Shown one piece after another: positions 10,383-21,924 of a stretch of DNA of 64,000 nucleotides; within the stretch, counting starts at the first letter, position 1; each line of letters starts with the position of its first letter. The stretch comes from Symbiodinium natans (Eukaryota; Sar; Dinophyceae; Suessiales; Symbiodiniaceae). Made by a program: the position numbers and the translations under genes. Location of the stretch: positions 41,001 to 105,000 of the forward strand of contig CAJNDS010000335.1 in the NCBI GenBank assembly GCA_905221605.1, in the 5' to 3' direction. The notes below the pieces were generated by a model. The model ran no database searches and was not told the origin of the DNA. It saw only the letters and a program-made list of their open reading frames with translations.

Positions 10383-10491
10383 CATGCCGAGGCTCCTTCC
10401 CCTGAGCCACCACGCCCTCAGCCGTCGTCCACTGGTCCATCTGCGTGGTGTTTGAACCACACCTTGGGTCGGTGGTAGCAGGAGTCGCGGA
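10383..10491 (-). CDS. Exon-like island, minus strand
   Basis: On the minus strand the frame reads TTDPRCGSNTTQMDQWTTAE and then GVVAQGKEPRH, ending at CATG|GTTTCGG, directly followed by telomere-like repeats. A possible acceptor (ATCAAAG) lies at its 5' side. Not recognised. Confidence 0.25.
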
Positions 10492-11545
10492 CTTTGATAT
10501 GAGGTGTTGCAGGTGTTGAAGGGAAGAACAGTTGGAACCCCGCATACCACACAGCGCCTTCGACAAAGGGGCCTCAAGTATTCGGACTGTCCGTGTCGGA
10601 TGCCCTCAGCCCCCCCCCCCCCCCCCCCCCCCCCCCAAATTTTTCTTGTGGAAGGCTGGCCGCGGCAGCCCGAAACCACAAACCCTCCAGCACTCGCCAA
10701 CAACAGCGATGAAAACCTGAACCTTGTTGTCGTCACACGTCTGCATTCGGGATTGCGGTTGCTGTCACATTTGTTAATACGGCGTTGCTTCACCCATAAG
10801 GGGAGGGGCAGGTTCACGAGATGAGCACAACAGCGTGTTCCCGCAAGGTGAGCGGCCAGCGCAACCCCACGAACACTTGCAAACGCCTGCGCGAGGGAGG
10901 TGCGCCCGCAGAAGCGCATCCATGAACTCAGCTAGCCCTATAAGCTCCAAATTCTTCGTCCCAAAGACCAAGCCCTTAAACCCTAAACCCTAAACCCTAA
11001 ACCCTAAACCCTAAACCCTACCTCTTGGACCCTTGCATGTTGGGACTCGTTTCAAAGATTACACGAGGGAATTTTGCTTGGAGAGTATCTGAAGGGGACC
11101 GACTGGGAGAGCCCTAAGCCCTAAGAGCCCCGACACCCTGAACTCCTAAAGCCTTAGAACTTTTAGGGGCAAGGTTAGATTTTCGGTTCTTTAAGGGTTT
11201 AGGGATTTTAGGGTTTTAGGGTTTTTAATAAGGGTTTTTAATAAGGGTTTAGGGATTTAGGGATTTAGGGTTTTCGGGTTGTAGGGTTTTAGGGTTAAAT
11301 TCAAGGCTAGAAGCTGGTAGCAGGCGGACATGCCAGTAGCGTTGGCATACCTGGGCGCAGGGTGGTGGAGTGGTTTGAGGGTTTAGGGTTTGGGGTTTAG
11401 GGCTTAGGGTTTGGGGTTTGGGGTTTAGGGTTTGGGGTTTCGGAGTTTTTGTTTGCAAAGTCAGGCTCTTGCTTTCCAACTGTTTCCGGATTTGCCGTAA
11501 CACCTGGGACGAGTCCTGCTCAACTTTCAGAATCCATACAGCTTT

Positions 11546-11643
11546 GGATGTTCCCCCTTATACCAGCAGTCCTTAGAAGGGATTCTAATAGGGGGTACTA
11601 CGCTCCCTACGAAGGACTCTTAGTAGAAGGGGGGAACATCCCC
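11546..11643. mobile_element. GGGATGTTCCCCC-family MITE
   Basis: Terminal inverted repeats GGATGTTCCCCCTT / AAGGGGGGAACATCC, with an inner inverted pair (cagtcctt...aaggactc). About 98 bp, non-coding. A solo right end of the same family lies near 11676-11695. Confidence 0.6.
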
Positions 11644-12224
11644 TAACCCCTGAAACACTAAATCTAAGCTCTTAGCATAAGGGGGAACATCCCAGCATAC
11701 AGCCCAAGTAAGCTGGCTACCGATCCCGTGAAGCAGCATTGTACAACGAGAGAGGGAGCATGAGACCTGCAATGTATCCCAGGTTTGACACCCAGTGTCA
11801 GATAGAGAAACATGTTGGGCCAAGCAGAGGAAGGTGACCAAACCCTCAACCCTGAACCAACACGTACCGGGAACCAAGAGAGTGCGGTGTCCCATGAAAA
11901 GTAGGGTGTGGAGTCATCTTGACCCCCTAAACTATGAGGTTTAGGGCTCAGGGCTTAGGGCTTCGGATATGGGATGCTCTACCACCTAGCCGAGGCCCAA
12001 CTACCCCTTCATGAAGACTTGCTGAGGGGAAAGTCTTACGGCACAAAGTGTTGAAACGAAACCCGAAACCCTAACCCTAAACCCTAAACCCTGAACCCTA
12101 ACCCTCAGCCCTGAACCCCTGAACCCTAAAAGCCTAAACCCCAAACCCCTAAACTCTACACCCTAACCCTAAACCCTAAACCCTAAACCCTAAACCCTAA
12201 ACCCTAAACCCTAAACCCCTGAAG

Positions 12225-12314
12225 CCCCGGTTGGCAAACCTCCAGTCCGAGCTGCTCTCCAAGGCGGCACAACGAACAGCTTGCGGATCCGACCTGCGGC
12301 CGCTTATGCCTCCC
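12225..12314 (+). CDS. Exon-like island
   Basis: After CCCTGAAG the frame reads RLANLQSELLSKAAQRTA and continues CGSDLRPLMPP, strongly coding-like. No GT donor is visible at its right end, where CCCTAAA repeats resume. It may belong with the next island at 12655-12735, which has the same strand and style. Confidence 0.25.
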
Positions 12315-12654
12315 AAACCCTAAACCCTAAACCCCAAACCCCAAACCCCAAACCCAAACCCTAAACCCTAAACCCTAAACCCTAAGCCCTAACCCTCATT
12401 CCAAGACCCTAAACCCTCAACCCTAGACCCTACTTCTAACCCGAGGTTTGCGTACCCTTGAACCTAAACCTAAACCCGGCCTGAGCTAAACGCTCAGCCC
12501 TAAACCCAAGACCCTGATCCCTAGACCCTACTTCTATCCCGAGGTTTCGTACCCATGAACCTAAACCCAGCCTGACCCTAAACCCTAACCTAAACCCTAA
12601 ACCCTAAACCCTAAACCCTAAACCCTAAACCCTAAACCCTTTAGGGCTTAGGGT

Positions 12655-12735
12655 CCCTGGCAGACCTGGGCGGCGACGCGGCCCAGGTCGCAGAGGTTGC
12701 AGGTGTTCTCACCAGGAAGCCTCAAGCAAGACGAG
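12655..12735 (+). CDS. Exon-like island with GT donor
   Basis: The frame reads LADLGGDAAQVAEVAGVLTR then KPQARR and ends ACGAG|GTAGGG, the donor being the first bases of a TTTAGGG array. The left side is a CCCTAAA array that flips to TTTAGGG at 12638-12647. Coding potential looks good; function unknown. Confidence 0.3.
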
Positions 12736-12982
12736 GTAGGGTTTAGGGTTTAGGGTTTAGGGATTAGGGTTTAGGGCTTAGGGTTTAGGGTTAAAGGTTT
12801 AGGGCTTAGGGCTCAGGGTTTAGGGTTTCGGGTTCAGGGCTTTTAGCGTGCAACGTCGAAAATAAGACCCTCTTGCGTCCACAAAAAAACTGCAACAATA
12901 TCCCAAGGGCAAACCCTTTTAACATGTATTGGAAGCAGAGGTGGCAAGAAGGGCACCACGCAAAACCCGAAACCCAAAACTT

Positions 12983-13118
12983 GGGATGTTCCCCCTTAAA
13001 CCGACAGTCCTTATAGGGGATTCTAGTACCCCCAACCCCAACCCCAACCCCCCCCCAAAAAAAAAAAAAAATAAAAAAAAAAAAAAGAAAAGGACTGTTG
13101 GTATAAGGGGGAACGCCA
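12983..13118. mobile_element. GGGATGTTCCCCC-family MITE with a C/A homopolymer core
   Basis: Left end GGGATGTTCCCCCTTAAA, right end TATAAGGGGGAAC. The centre is replaced by poly-C followed by poly-A (about 13040-13086). Confidence 0.6.
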
Positions 13119-13730
13119 CCCTAAACCCAAAACCCTAATCCCGAAACCCTACACCCTACCTGGAGTTCTGCAGCCTCAAGCGCGGATCCCAACCTCTACA
13201 TGCCGAGGCCCCAAGCACTTCCAATAGTACGCGGTTCTCAATCTTAGAAGATCAATCGAGCAATACAGTAACTTTTAGTCTTGGCAGCCCAGTATCCATG
13301 TTATGATATAAGGTACACTGTTTGGTGATATCTACTTTTATAAGGGCAAAAAGGGTACCACTCAGCTTCCAAGTAGGTTTAGAATAGGGGTAGGGGCCTT
13401 ACTGAATAGTATAGCTTTGATTTTTTTGGGGGGGGGGGGGGGGGGGAGGGGTAAAACAACAACTATACAGGGACCATACGGGCATACCATTAGCAATTAT
13501 CCCGACCCCTATTGTAGGCGCAAAAACGGAGCATTGTGCATGAATGGGGCGGGAGCCCTGACCTGTCTGCCCTTTTTTTCCCCTGTATACGCTATAGAAC
13601 CCAAGGGCCCATAAGTCTGAAACCTTTAAACGGGGTAAGAGACCATGCTAAGGGCCCATATGGCCTTTCCCAAAATAGGGGGTACCCCTTTTAAACCCCT
13701 AACTAGAAATCTATCCCTTAAAGGGACCCC

Positions 13731-13780
<50 letters not shown>

Positions 13781-14315
13781 AAAAAAAAAAAAGAAAGAAA
13801 AACAAAAAACAATAGGGTACCCCGATTTTCGGAACCCCCACCATATAGCGACCCTCGGAGTTTAGGAAGCTTCAGAAGTGCAGGAGCGCTACGGGAGTTC
13901 CGGAAGTCGTCGGGTTTTTAGGGTCTTAGAGCTTAGGGTTATAGGGGTTACAGGGTTAGAGGGTTTTAGGGTTATACGGTTTTCCGGGTTTTAGGGTTTT
14001 AGGGTTTGGGAAGTCGAGAGGACTGGGCTCAGAGATGCCAAGGAACGCCTGGCTGGTGCCTTTCGGGCATTCGGTGCCTTGGTTTGGGAGCAGTTGGCGT
14101 CTGGGGTTCAGGTCGGGGTCAGGGTTTAGGGTGGGGTTGTATACTTGGAAGTTCATGGGTTACTTCGAACTTTGCTGATAGCCCAAAAGCATCAGGAAGC
14201 AGTTCAGGTTTAGGTAGGCTTGGGAGGAAGCCCTCGAGTTCAGGTAGGGTTGGGAGGAGGCCCTAGGGTTTAGGTAGGGTTGGGAGGAAGCCCTAAGCCC
14301 TATGCCCTAAACCCC

Positions 14316-14415
14316 CAGAGACTCCAATATCCCTTAATTAAGGAATATACCTTAAATCATATTAGGGATCCTACTATAATTTAAGGTATATTCCTTAATT
14401 AAGGGAGTCTTTGGG
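14316..14415. mobile_element. CCCAGAGACTCC-family MITE, near-perfect palindrome
   Basis: Left CCCAGAGACTCCAATATCCC, then TTAATTAAGGAATATACCTTAAAT, mirrored on the right and closed by GGGAGTCTTTGGG. The right arm has lost a few bases. The flanking dinucleotide is CC on both sides. It shares termini with the 5.3-kb element at 33356-38661. Confidence 0.75.
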
Positions 14416-14416
14416 C

Positions 14417-15690
14417 CCTGAGGGGTCCAGGGCCTTTCGCGGCTTCCCAGGCGCCTTCGGGGGATCTTGCGAGTACAAAACATTCCCTCATAGGCAGAGG
14501 GGTTTAGGGTTTAGGGTATAGGTCTACTAGCTGGAAGCGTTCCCGGTACATTCGAGCTGGACTGTAGAACCTCATTTCGGGGCACTTCGTGAGAACCCTT
14601 GACGGGAAATCTCGAACCCTGAAAAAAAAACCAAAAGTGCCCTTAACCACCCGCCACCCTAAGCCCTAAATCCGAAACGCAAAGCCCCAAAACCCGAAAA
14701 CCCTAAAACCCTAAATCCCGAAACCCCTAGTACACGACCCCGAAACCCCACTAAAACCACTAAAACCCCCTTGAACCGCGGGCCCAGCAGCATCTTCTCG
14801 TGGCGCCCGTGTCGTCGGCGATCTCCTCACTGAAGCGTCCCACCTCGGCTGGGTTTTGGGGGGTTTAGGGGGTTTAAAGGGGTTGTAGGGGTTTAGGGGG
14901 TTTAGGGGGTTTAAGGGGTTGTAGGGGTTTTTGGGGTTGGAAGGTTTTTTAGGGTTAGAAGGTTTTTTAGGGTTTAGGGTTAGAAGGTTTAGGGTTTAGG
15001 GTGGAGGGTTTGGGGTTTAGGGTTTGGGGTTTAGGTGTTCAGGGGTTAGGGGTTTAGGGTCTTAGGGTTTGGGGTTTAGGGGTTTAGGGGTTTAGGGGTT
15101 TAGGGGTTTAGGGGTTTAGGGGTTTAGGGGTTTAGGGGTTTAGGGGTGTAGGGGTTTAGGGGTGTAGGTTTTAGGGGTTTAGGGGTTTAGGGGTTTAGGG
15201 GTTTAGGTGTTTAGGGGTTTAGGGGTTTAGGGGTTTAGGTGTTTAGGGGTTTAGGGGTTAGGGTGTAGGGCTTGGGGTTTAGGGTTTAGGGGTTTAGGGT
15301 TTAGGGGTTTAGGGGTTTAGGGTTTAGAGTCTAGGGGTTGGGGTTTAGGGGTTTGGGGTTTAGGGTTTAAGGTTTGGGGTTTGGGATTTAGGGTCAGAAG
15401 GTTTAGGGTTTAGGGTTAGAAGGTTCAGGGTTGAGGGTGTAGGGTTTGGGGTTTAGGGTTTAGGGTTGGGGGCTTAGGGTTTGGGGTTTAGGGGTTTGGG
15501 GTTTCGGGTTAGGGGTTTAGGGTTTCGGGTTTAGGGGGTTTAGGGGGTTCAGGGGTTTAGGGTTCAGAGTTTGGGGGTTCGGGGGTTTGGGCGGTTGGGG
15601 ATTAGGGATTTAGGGGTCTAGGGGTTTAGGGATTCGGGGTTTCGGGATTTAGGCGTTTAGGGGTTTAGGGTTTCGGGAAGTATGAAAGGG
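14417..15690. repeat. G-rich telomere-variant array (TTTAGGG and TTTAGGGG)
   Basis: From 14840 onward almost every base belongs to TTTAGGG, TTTAGGGG, TTTGGGG or TTAGAAGG units on the plus strand. The 8-mer TTTAGGGG dominates 15067-15260. No gene. The first 400 bases are degenerate CCCTAAA-like sequence. Confidence 0.9.
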
Positions 15691-16573
15691 TCACTCCATC
15701 CTATTCGGCCTAAAGTATAGTAGCATATGCTAGAGTAGTACAGTACAGAATGACATGTTGTGCTATACTGGAATCGCTTATCCCCTGGACCCTAAACCCT
15801 AAACCCCCGAAGCTTGATCCCCAAAAGCCCCTAAAGCCCCCCAACCCCCTAACCCCCTTAGCCCCTAAACCCCCAAACTCCCCTAAAAAGCCCCCAAACC
15901 CTAAACCCCCTAAAAGCCCCTAAACCCTAAAACTCCTTGAAAGCTTGCGAGACCGTGGGGGGAATTCCTTTGCACTGATGGTTTCCTTGCATTGCTGGCC
16001 GAGTCACTGGGCAGGTGCCGCACCCCACCTTAGCAGTTCACCGAGAGCTTCTTAGTAGGGTTTAGGGTGTAGTGTAAGGGGGGGGGGGCTTTAAGGGTTT
16101 AGGCGTTTCGATTTTGGGGAGTTTTTAGTGCGTCAAGGGCTGAGGAGGGTTTAGGGATTGGGGTTCAGGGGGCAGTGGGCTGAGGATTTAGGGGTTAGAT
16201 CCCAGAACGATAACGGGGTATGCGAAAATAGGGGTAACCCCTTTTATACCCCAAATAGTCCCCTTAAAGGGACCCAACCCTAAGCCCTAATCCCGAAACC
16301 CTAAACCCTATCCACCCCAACAAAGGGCACCCCTCTATGTTCGGAAACCCCCCATAGCGAGGCCCAACTCACCAAGCCGCCGCCGCAACCTTGGTGTCCA
16401 CGAAGTTTCCTGGGCTTTTGCTTGTTACTATACTCCCTTCAGAACCTGAATTTTATTTCTGATACTCATTCTTTTTAATAAACAAGCAACAAATATCCCT
16501 AAGGGGGCGATAGCTTAAAATCTCGTGACTATCCTAATACAAGGATTTAGGGTGTATGGGCTGTGGGAGCCTA

Positions 16574-16701
16574 CTTGGAGGCCAATGGTACTTCATGACC
16601 CGAACATATCTGTGCTAATGCCCCACTTGTAGCCCTTTTAGAATACTAGTAAGTGGGGTATAATGGAAACAGTTGTGTGAGAAGTACCATGCACCTCCAA
16701 G
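16574..16701. mobile_element. CTTGGAGG-family MITE, TA duplication
   Basis: Ends CTTGGAGGCCAATGGTACTT and AAGTACCATGCACCTCCAAG, with TA on both flanks. 128 bp, non-coding. Confidence 0.7.
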
Positions 16702-17644
16702 TAAGCCATGACCTAAACCCTCAACCCTAAACCCATGTAGGGCTTGGGATGATTGAGAAACGTTGTCTTTGCCATGGGATCCCAAGTCAAACCTCACAGG
16801 CAGGAGCAGTCCAGAGGATACAGGTTGAGAAGGGGGTTAGGGTTTAGGGTTCCTTTTCAGGGTTTAGGGTTTCTGGTTTAGGATTTGGGTTTGGGGTTTG
16901 GGATTAGGTTTAGGGCTTAGAATGCAAATCACCAGGGGCATCATCCCTGGGATATCTGCTGCGTGTGATATACGATATGCTACTCCGTTTACGCTTTGCT
17001 ATAGGCCATTTGCATTCTCCTCTCTACTATATACTTTGTACGATCTACTACCAGTCTTATACTTTCTACTTTCTACTAGATCAAAAGGGGACCCATACTT
17101 TGAATCACCCAAGTTTTGAACAGAAGCAAAGGGCATGGCGTCCAGGGTTTAAAGAGCCCTTCCATAAGGCCGTATATCAGGAGTGTATGAAGGGAACCCT
17201 TCACGGGCACAACAGTGTGGAGTAGGGCAGGTGTAGCGATAGGAGGCAACGATCTCGAGACTTCAGTTCTCGAGCCTTAAACGCTAAACCCTAAACCGTA
17301 GGAGAAGGATGTCCCTTGAAATCTTGGGGGAAGCGCAAAAAAGTTCATCGCACCCTTCTGCCGTAACCGAAGCAACTAGACAGTCTAGTGAACCTCTGCT
17401 GCTACCCTGGGCCATCAAAGCCCTAAGCCTTAACCCTCATGCGTTAAACTTTCAATAGCTCTGGGAGGCTTCCAAAATGGGGGGGGGACATCGTTTTCGG
17501 GGTTCCTATTGCAAGGATTATGGAAGATATTGTGAGATCATCACTACCCTATACCCCTAAACCCTAAACCCTGAATCCCTAATCCCTGGGTTTAGGGTTT
17601 AGGGTTTAGGATTTAGGGACCCTAAACCCTAAACACCATTTCAG

Positions 17645-17750
17645 CCGCAGCCGAGCGGCCATTCAGATCGATCAATCCCTTGCCTTCCAAGCACGTCCGC
17701 TCATCTGGAATCCAGCGCTCCCACAGGGCCTGGCGAGAGGATCACGTCGG
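17645..17750 (+). CDS. Exon-like island with acceptor and donor
   Basis: Bounded by CACCATTTCAG on the left and GTGTAAGG on the right, a good acceptor/donor pair, with CCCTAAA arrays further out. All three forward frames are open, so the reading frame cannot be chosen; one gives RAAIQIDQSLAFQARPLIW. Function unknown. Confidence 0.3.
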
Positions 17751-19555
17751 GTGTAAGGATACCCTAAACCCTAAACCCTAAACCCTAAACCCGAAACCCT
17801 ATACCCTACATGACCCCCCCCCCCCCATAACCCCATCATCACGGAATTTATACGTACATTGTCCGACTGAGCCGGAATGTCCCTATACCCTTAACCCCCC
17901 TAAAAAGGCTAAGCTATAAACATGACAGGCCCGCAAAGCCTCGATGACTCAATCCTCAAAGCTCTCAACCTTCAACCCCAAACCCCTGTAGTCCAAACCC
18001 TTCCACCTGAAACCCTGAACCCCTAGACCCCAAACTTCAAACCCCTAAGTCCCCTAAAACCCGCCTAAAAAACCTAAAAACCCCTAAGCCGTGCACCCCT
18101 AAACCCCTGAAACGCCGAAACCCTAAACCCCTAAAACCTAAACCTAAACCCTAAACCCTGAACCCTAAACCCTAAACCCTAAACCCTAAAACCCTGAACC
18201 ACGCCAGCTTCAGCTCGGCCTGGGCCTGGCTGGTCTGAAGCCAGGCACCTCAGCTCGCCCCGGTGGAGGACGAAGGGTCCAAAACGACCCCCCGGAGGAG
18301 GGGTTTAGGGTTTAGGGTTTAGGGTTTAGGGTTTAGGGTTTAGGGTTTAGGGTTTAGGGCCACAGTTTAGGGTTTAGGGTCTCCCTGACCTGAAAAGGAA
18401 ATAGTCTTAGGGTCGCTCCATGGTCCTGTAAGATGGGGCCCTTACATGGGGACCGCTGATATACAGCCGTATATACCCTGCACAGCCCAGGGGCCCTACA
18501 TCAGAACCCCTGTGAGGAAGGTAAGGAATCATGTTAAGGGCCCGTGAAACTACCCTTAGAAACATGACTACCTTAGAAACATGACTACCCTCCCTACACC
18601 CTAAACCCCAAGCCCCAAACCCCAAACCCTAAACCCTAAACCCTCACTCGGTTTCGATCAAGAGGCAGGCAGTCGCCCAGGGATCGGGGTCCTCTCCCGC
18701 AGCCGGAAGTTGCAAATGCGTGACGAGCATAGCATTCCTGTCGGGGTGGTTTAGGGTTGAGGGTTTAGGGCTTTAAGGAGGGGCTTTAGGGGTTTGAGGG
18801 TGTTTCGGGGTGGGGTTTTTGGGGGAAAAACAGGGTAAGGGTACCACTCACTGTCTAGCCCTAAACCTTAAACCTTAAACCCTAAACCCTAAACCCTAGA
18901 GGCAGCTCCTTTGGCTTGCACAGTACTTCCAAGCAAAGGTGTGAATGGCTGCTGGGTGTAGTTCTGGGTGCAGGCACCCTGGAATAACTGCGACCTATTC
19001 TTGCAAACCCTAAACCCCAAAACCCAAAACCCTAGTGTGCTTCTGTGTATGACGAGAATCTGAGGGAGATCGGGACGGGAGGGGGGGGGAGGTGGCTTCA
19101 ATCTCGAACTGAAACAAGCTGTGGAACCTCAGGAAGCCTAACTTTGCCCCACCCCCCTCAAAAGACCTAAGCCCCAAAGTCCAAACCCCACAAGCCTGCA
19201 AGCCCCTGAAACCCATCAAAAACATCTAAGCTCTGGGAAGCCTTGGGGCTTTTCTAATTGCAGGTACAAGGTCCCTTAGTATCGTCCCTTACCTTCTTTA
19301 AAGGGTTCCGAAGTTTGGGGCCCTTGGGTTTTATAGGGTATAGAAGGGGTATATATATATATATATATATATATATGGGCTGTCCAATGAGAGGCCCATA
19401 TCAAGGGGCCATGCAACTACTCTTAGACAACCCCCTAAACCCTAAACCCTAAACCCTAAACCCTAAACCCTAAACCCTAAACCCTAAACCCTAAACCCTA
19501 AACCCTAAACCCTAAACCCTAAACCCTAAATAGGAGATTTGGGGTAGGGGGGTAG

Positions 19556-19657
19556 AAGGGAGCCCTGAGGGCGCTGAAAGAAGTGCCGGGGCGCATGTCG
19601 GCATCGGAGATTTGGAAGTTCCTTGGGGCTCAGACGGTCGACGCGCGCGAAACTCGG
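19556..19657 (+). CDS. Exon-like island, clear coding character
   Basis: After GGGGTAG the phase-0 frame is exactly 34 codons and contains GALRALKEVPGRM then SASEIWKFLGAQTVDA. It ends ACTCGG|GTTCGC. On its left is a CCCTAAA array of about 13 units and on its right a TTTAGGG array of about ten (19665-19742), so it lies exactly between converging arrays. Helical, amphipathic composition; no family recognised. Confidence 0.4.
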
Positions 19658-20183
19658 GTTCGCTTAGGGTTTAGGGTTTAGGGTTTAGGGTTTAGGGTTT
19701 AGGGTTTAGGGTTTAGGGTTTAGGGTTTAGGGTTTGGGGTTCACTTGGTTTAGGGTTTAGGCTGTACTTGAAGGCTCATGGTGGCTATAGTAAGGGTGAA
19801 AAGTTCGCTAGATGAGAGTATACTGCCACGGTTAGCCCTGATGCCCTAAACTCCATTAGGGGACTTTAGGGGGTTCAGGGCTTAGGTTTCAAACCCTCAA
19901 ACTGTAGGGAACCTAGAATCCTACACCCTAAACCCTAAACGACTCTAAAACCCTAAACCCTAAACCCTGAAACCCAAAAACTCTAAAACCCTAAAGCCCT
20001 AAACCCTCGAATCCTGAAGCCACCAGTGCATGTCCCTAAACCCTGAACCCTAACCCTTATCCCTAAACCCTAAAAACCCTAAAACCCTAAAACCTCTCAA
20101 TCCCTAAAACCCTATAGCCCTCGAACCCTGAAGCCTCCAGTGCATGTCCCTAAACCCTAACCCCTAAACCCTAAACCCTAAAC

Positions 20184-20244
20184 CCAGTGCATGTCAGCTG
20201 CTCAAGGAACTTGTAGGCACGGTCCGCTGCCCGCTGGATTCCAT
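20184..20244 (-). CDS. Exon-like island, minus strand
   Basis: On the minus strand an acceptor CCGCCCAG precedes a frame containing IQRAADRAYKFLEQLTCTG. It ends CACTGG|GTTTAGGG, where the donor is the telomere-like repeat itself. Helical coding character; not recognised. Confidence 0.3.
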
Positions 20245-21860
20245 CTGGGCGGGAGGGCATGGGTTTTAGGGTTTGGGGTTTAGGGTTTAGGGTTTGGGGT
20301 TTCAGGTCCAGGGCGCAACCTCATCCCAGACGTCTGGGAAGATTGCATGCTGGTCCCTGGCTAGTTTTCAAACTAAGGTTGCAAGTAGGGTTTAGGGTTT
20401 AGGGTTTAGGGTTTAGGGTTTAGGGTTGAGGGTTTAGGGGCTTGGGGTTCAGGGGTTTAGGACGCAGAGCTATGGGCTCAAGGGCTCAGGATTTTGGGTT
20501 CCAGGGGTTCGCCTGGACCCTAAAATGGTGCATCGTTTGGGGGTTCAGAAGGTCAGTCCGGGGCTGATGCCCTGGAACCCCTAAACCCTTATGCCCCTCA
20601 AGCCCCTAACACCCCTAAAGGCCCCGAAGCCCCTGAATGCCCTAAAACCCCTAAAGCCCAGACCCTGAAACCCGTAAACCCCTAAAAACCCCGAAAAACC
20701 CGTAAAAACCCCTAAAAAACCCCTAAGCCCCTAAAGGCCCCGAAGCCCTTCAATGACCCTAAACCCTTAACCCTAAACCCTAAACCCTAAAACCCTAAAC
20801 TCTAAACCCCTAAACCGTGCAAAACTCGGACCCAGGGGGCTTGATGCCCATTTCGACAGCATTAGATTGGCGGCCATCGTCTTCCAGATGTCGACCCTCA
20901 GCTCGCAAGGCTATCGGAGTTTAGGGTTTAGGGCTTAGGGCCTACGGTTTAGGGTTTAGGGTTAGGGCTTAGGGTTTAGGGTTCTCGAGACTCCAGACCC
21001 TACTTTGGAGTAGACCCTGGAACAAAAGTATATTAAGGAGGGTGTTTATTTCTTGTACTCCCAAAAGGACACCCAAAACATACGCTCACCAATATGCAAA
21101 AGGAACCTTATATACACTCACCAATACCAGTAATATAAACCCTGCTTCTAATATATCTTTTAGGTATACGTAGCTATTCGGAACCCAGAACCAAAAAAGT
21201 ATTAACGCATAGTACCCCCAAACACAGCTAGAGTGTAGGGTTTAGGCTCGTTTAGGCCCTAGCCGGGGGGCTCAGAGCTGCCAGGAATATGAAAGCCAGA
21301 TTTTTTGTGCTCTTAGCGGGCCTTATTTCGAAGGCCGCCGAGCTACCCACTTCGCTCATCGCTACCCTGTCCTGTTCTTGAGACCATAAGCTTTGCATGT
21401 GAGTCTTGCGGAGGTTGAGCGACAAGCTTCGTCGCAACACAGCCCCAGGATGGGAGAATGCGGCTCACATTAGGGTGTGTGTGTGTGTGTGTGTGTGCGC
21501 GCCATTTTTGTTCGATTGGCTTTGGTTCCTAAATCCTGCACCCTAAAACCCCCAAAACCCTAAAGCGCCCAAAGCACAGCGGCATCGCAGCCTTTTGATT
21601 GCGGCAGGATCCCAAATGCGTTTCTGGAAGTGGGTTCCAGTAGATTTTGAAAGGTTTTGTATGGGGGTTGAGGCTCGGATTAAGCCCGAGGCGGCACACA
21701 ACCCAGGAAGCCTCTTAGCCCGGGAGGAAACCTACAGCCACTGCCGACATAGGTGCGCTTGCTCCGAAGGGCTCGGATCGGGAAAGATCCTTCGCAGGCA
21801 GGGTTTGGGGGTTGGGGTTTGGGGTTTGGGGTTTGGGGTTTGGGGTTTTTGGGTTTGGGG

Positions 21861-21924
21861 TTTTGGGGTTTTGGGGTTTTGGGGTTTTGGGGTTTTGGGG
21901 TTTTGGGGTTTTGGGGTTTTGGGG
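21861..21924. repeat. TTTTGGGG tandem array (8 units)
   Basis: Perfect octamers equal to the telomere repeat of hypotrich ciliates, here inside a run of TTTGGGG and TTTAGGG units (21800-21940). Predicted to form G-quadruplexes. Confidence 0.95.

Larger units (their letters stand above)
9721..14310. repeat. Telomere-like mosaic with homopolymers and microsatellites
   Basis: CCCTAAA arrays at 10297-10373, 10975-11023, 12062-12220, 12313-12390 and 12577-12640; TTTAGGG arrays at 11376-11440 and 12736-12835. Poly-C tracts, some running into poly-A, at 9449-9480, 10611-10636 and 13733-13792, and poly-G at 13426-13446. About 9717-9850 resembles the degenerate element at 31047-31180. Apart from the listed islands and MITEs I see no gene. 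Confidence 0.8.
15691..19555. repeat. Telomere-like mosaic
   Basis: Degenerate CCCTAAA (15780-15930, 17980-18190), a TTTAGGG array of about ten units (18301-18385) and a CCCTAAA array of about 13 units (19435-19528). An AT microsatellite lies at 19350-19376. A diverged inverted-repeat element occupies about 18410-18597 (gggcccttacatgg ... gttaagggcccgtg), with a relative at 22076-22236. The short island 18645-18740 has open minus-strand frames ending at a GTGAGG donor-like site. No complete gene seen. Confidence 0.8.
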
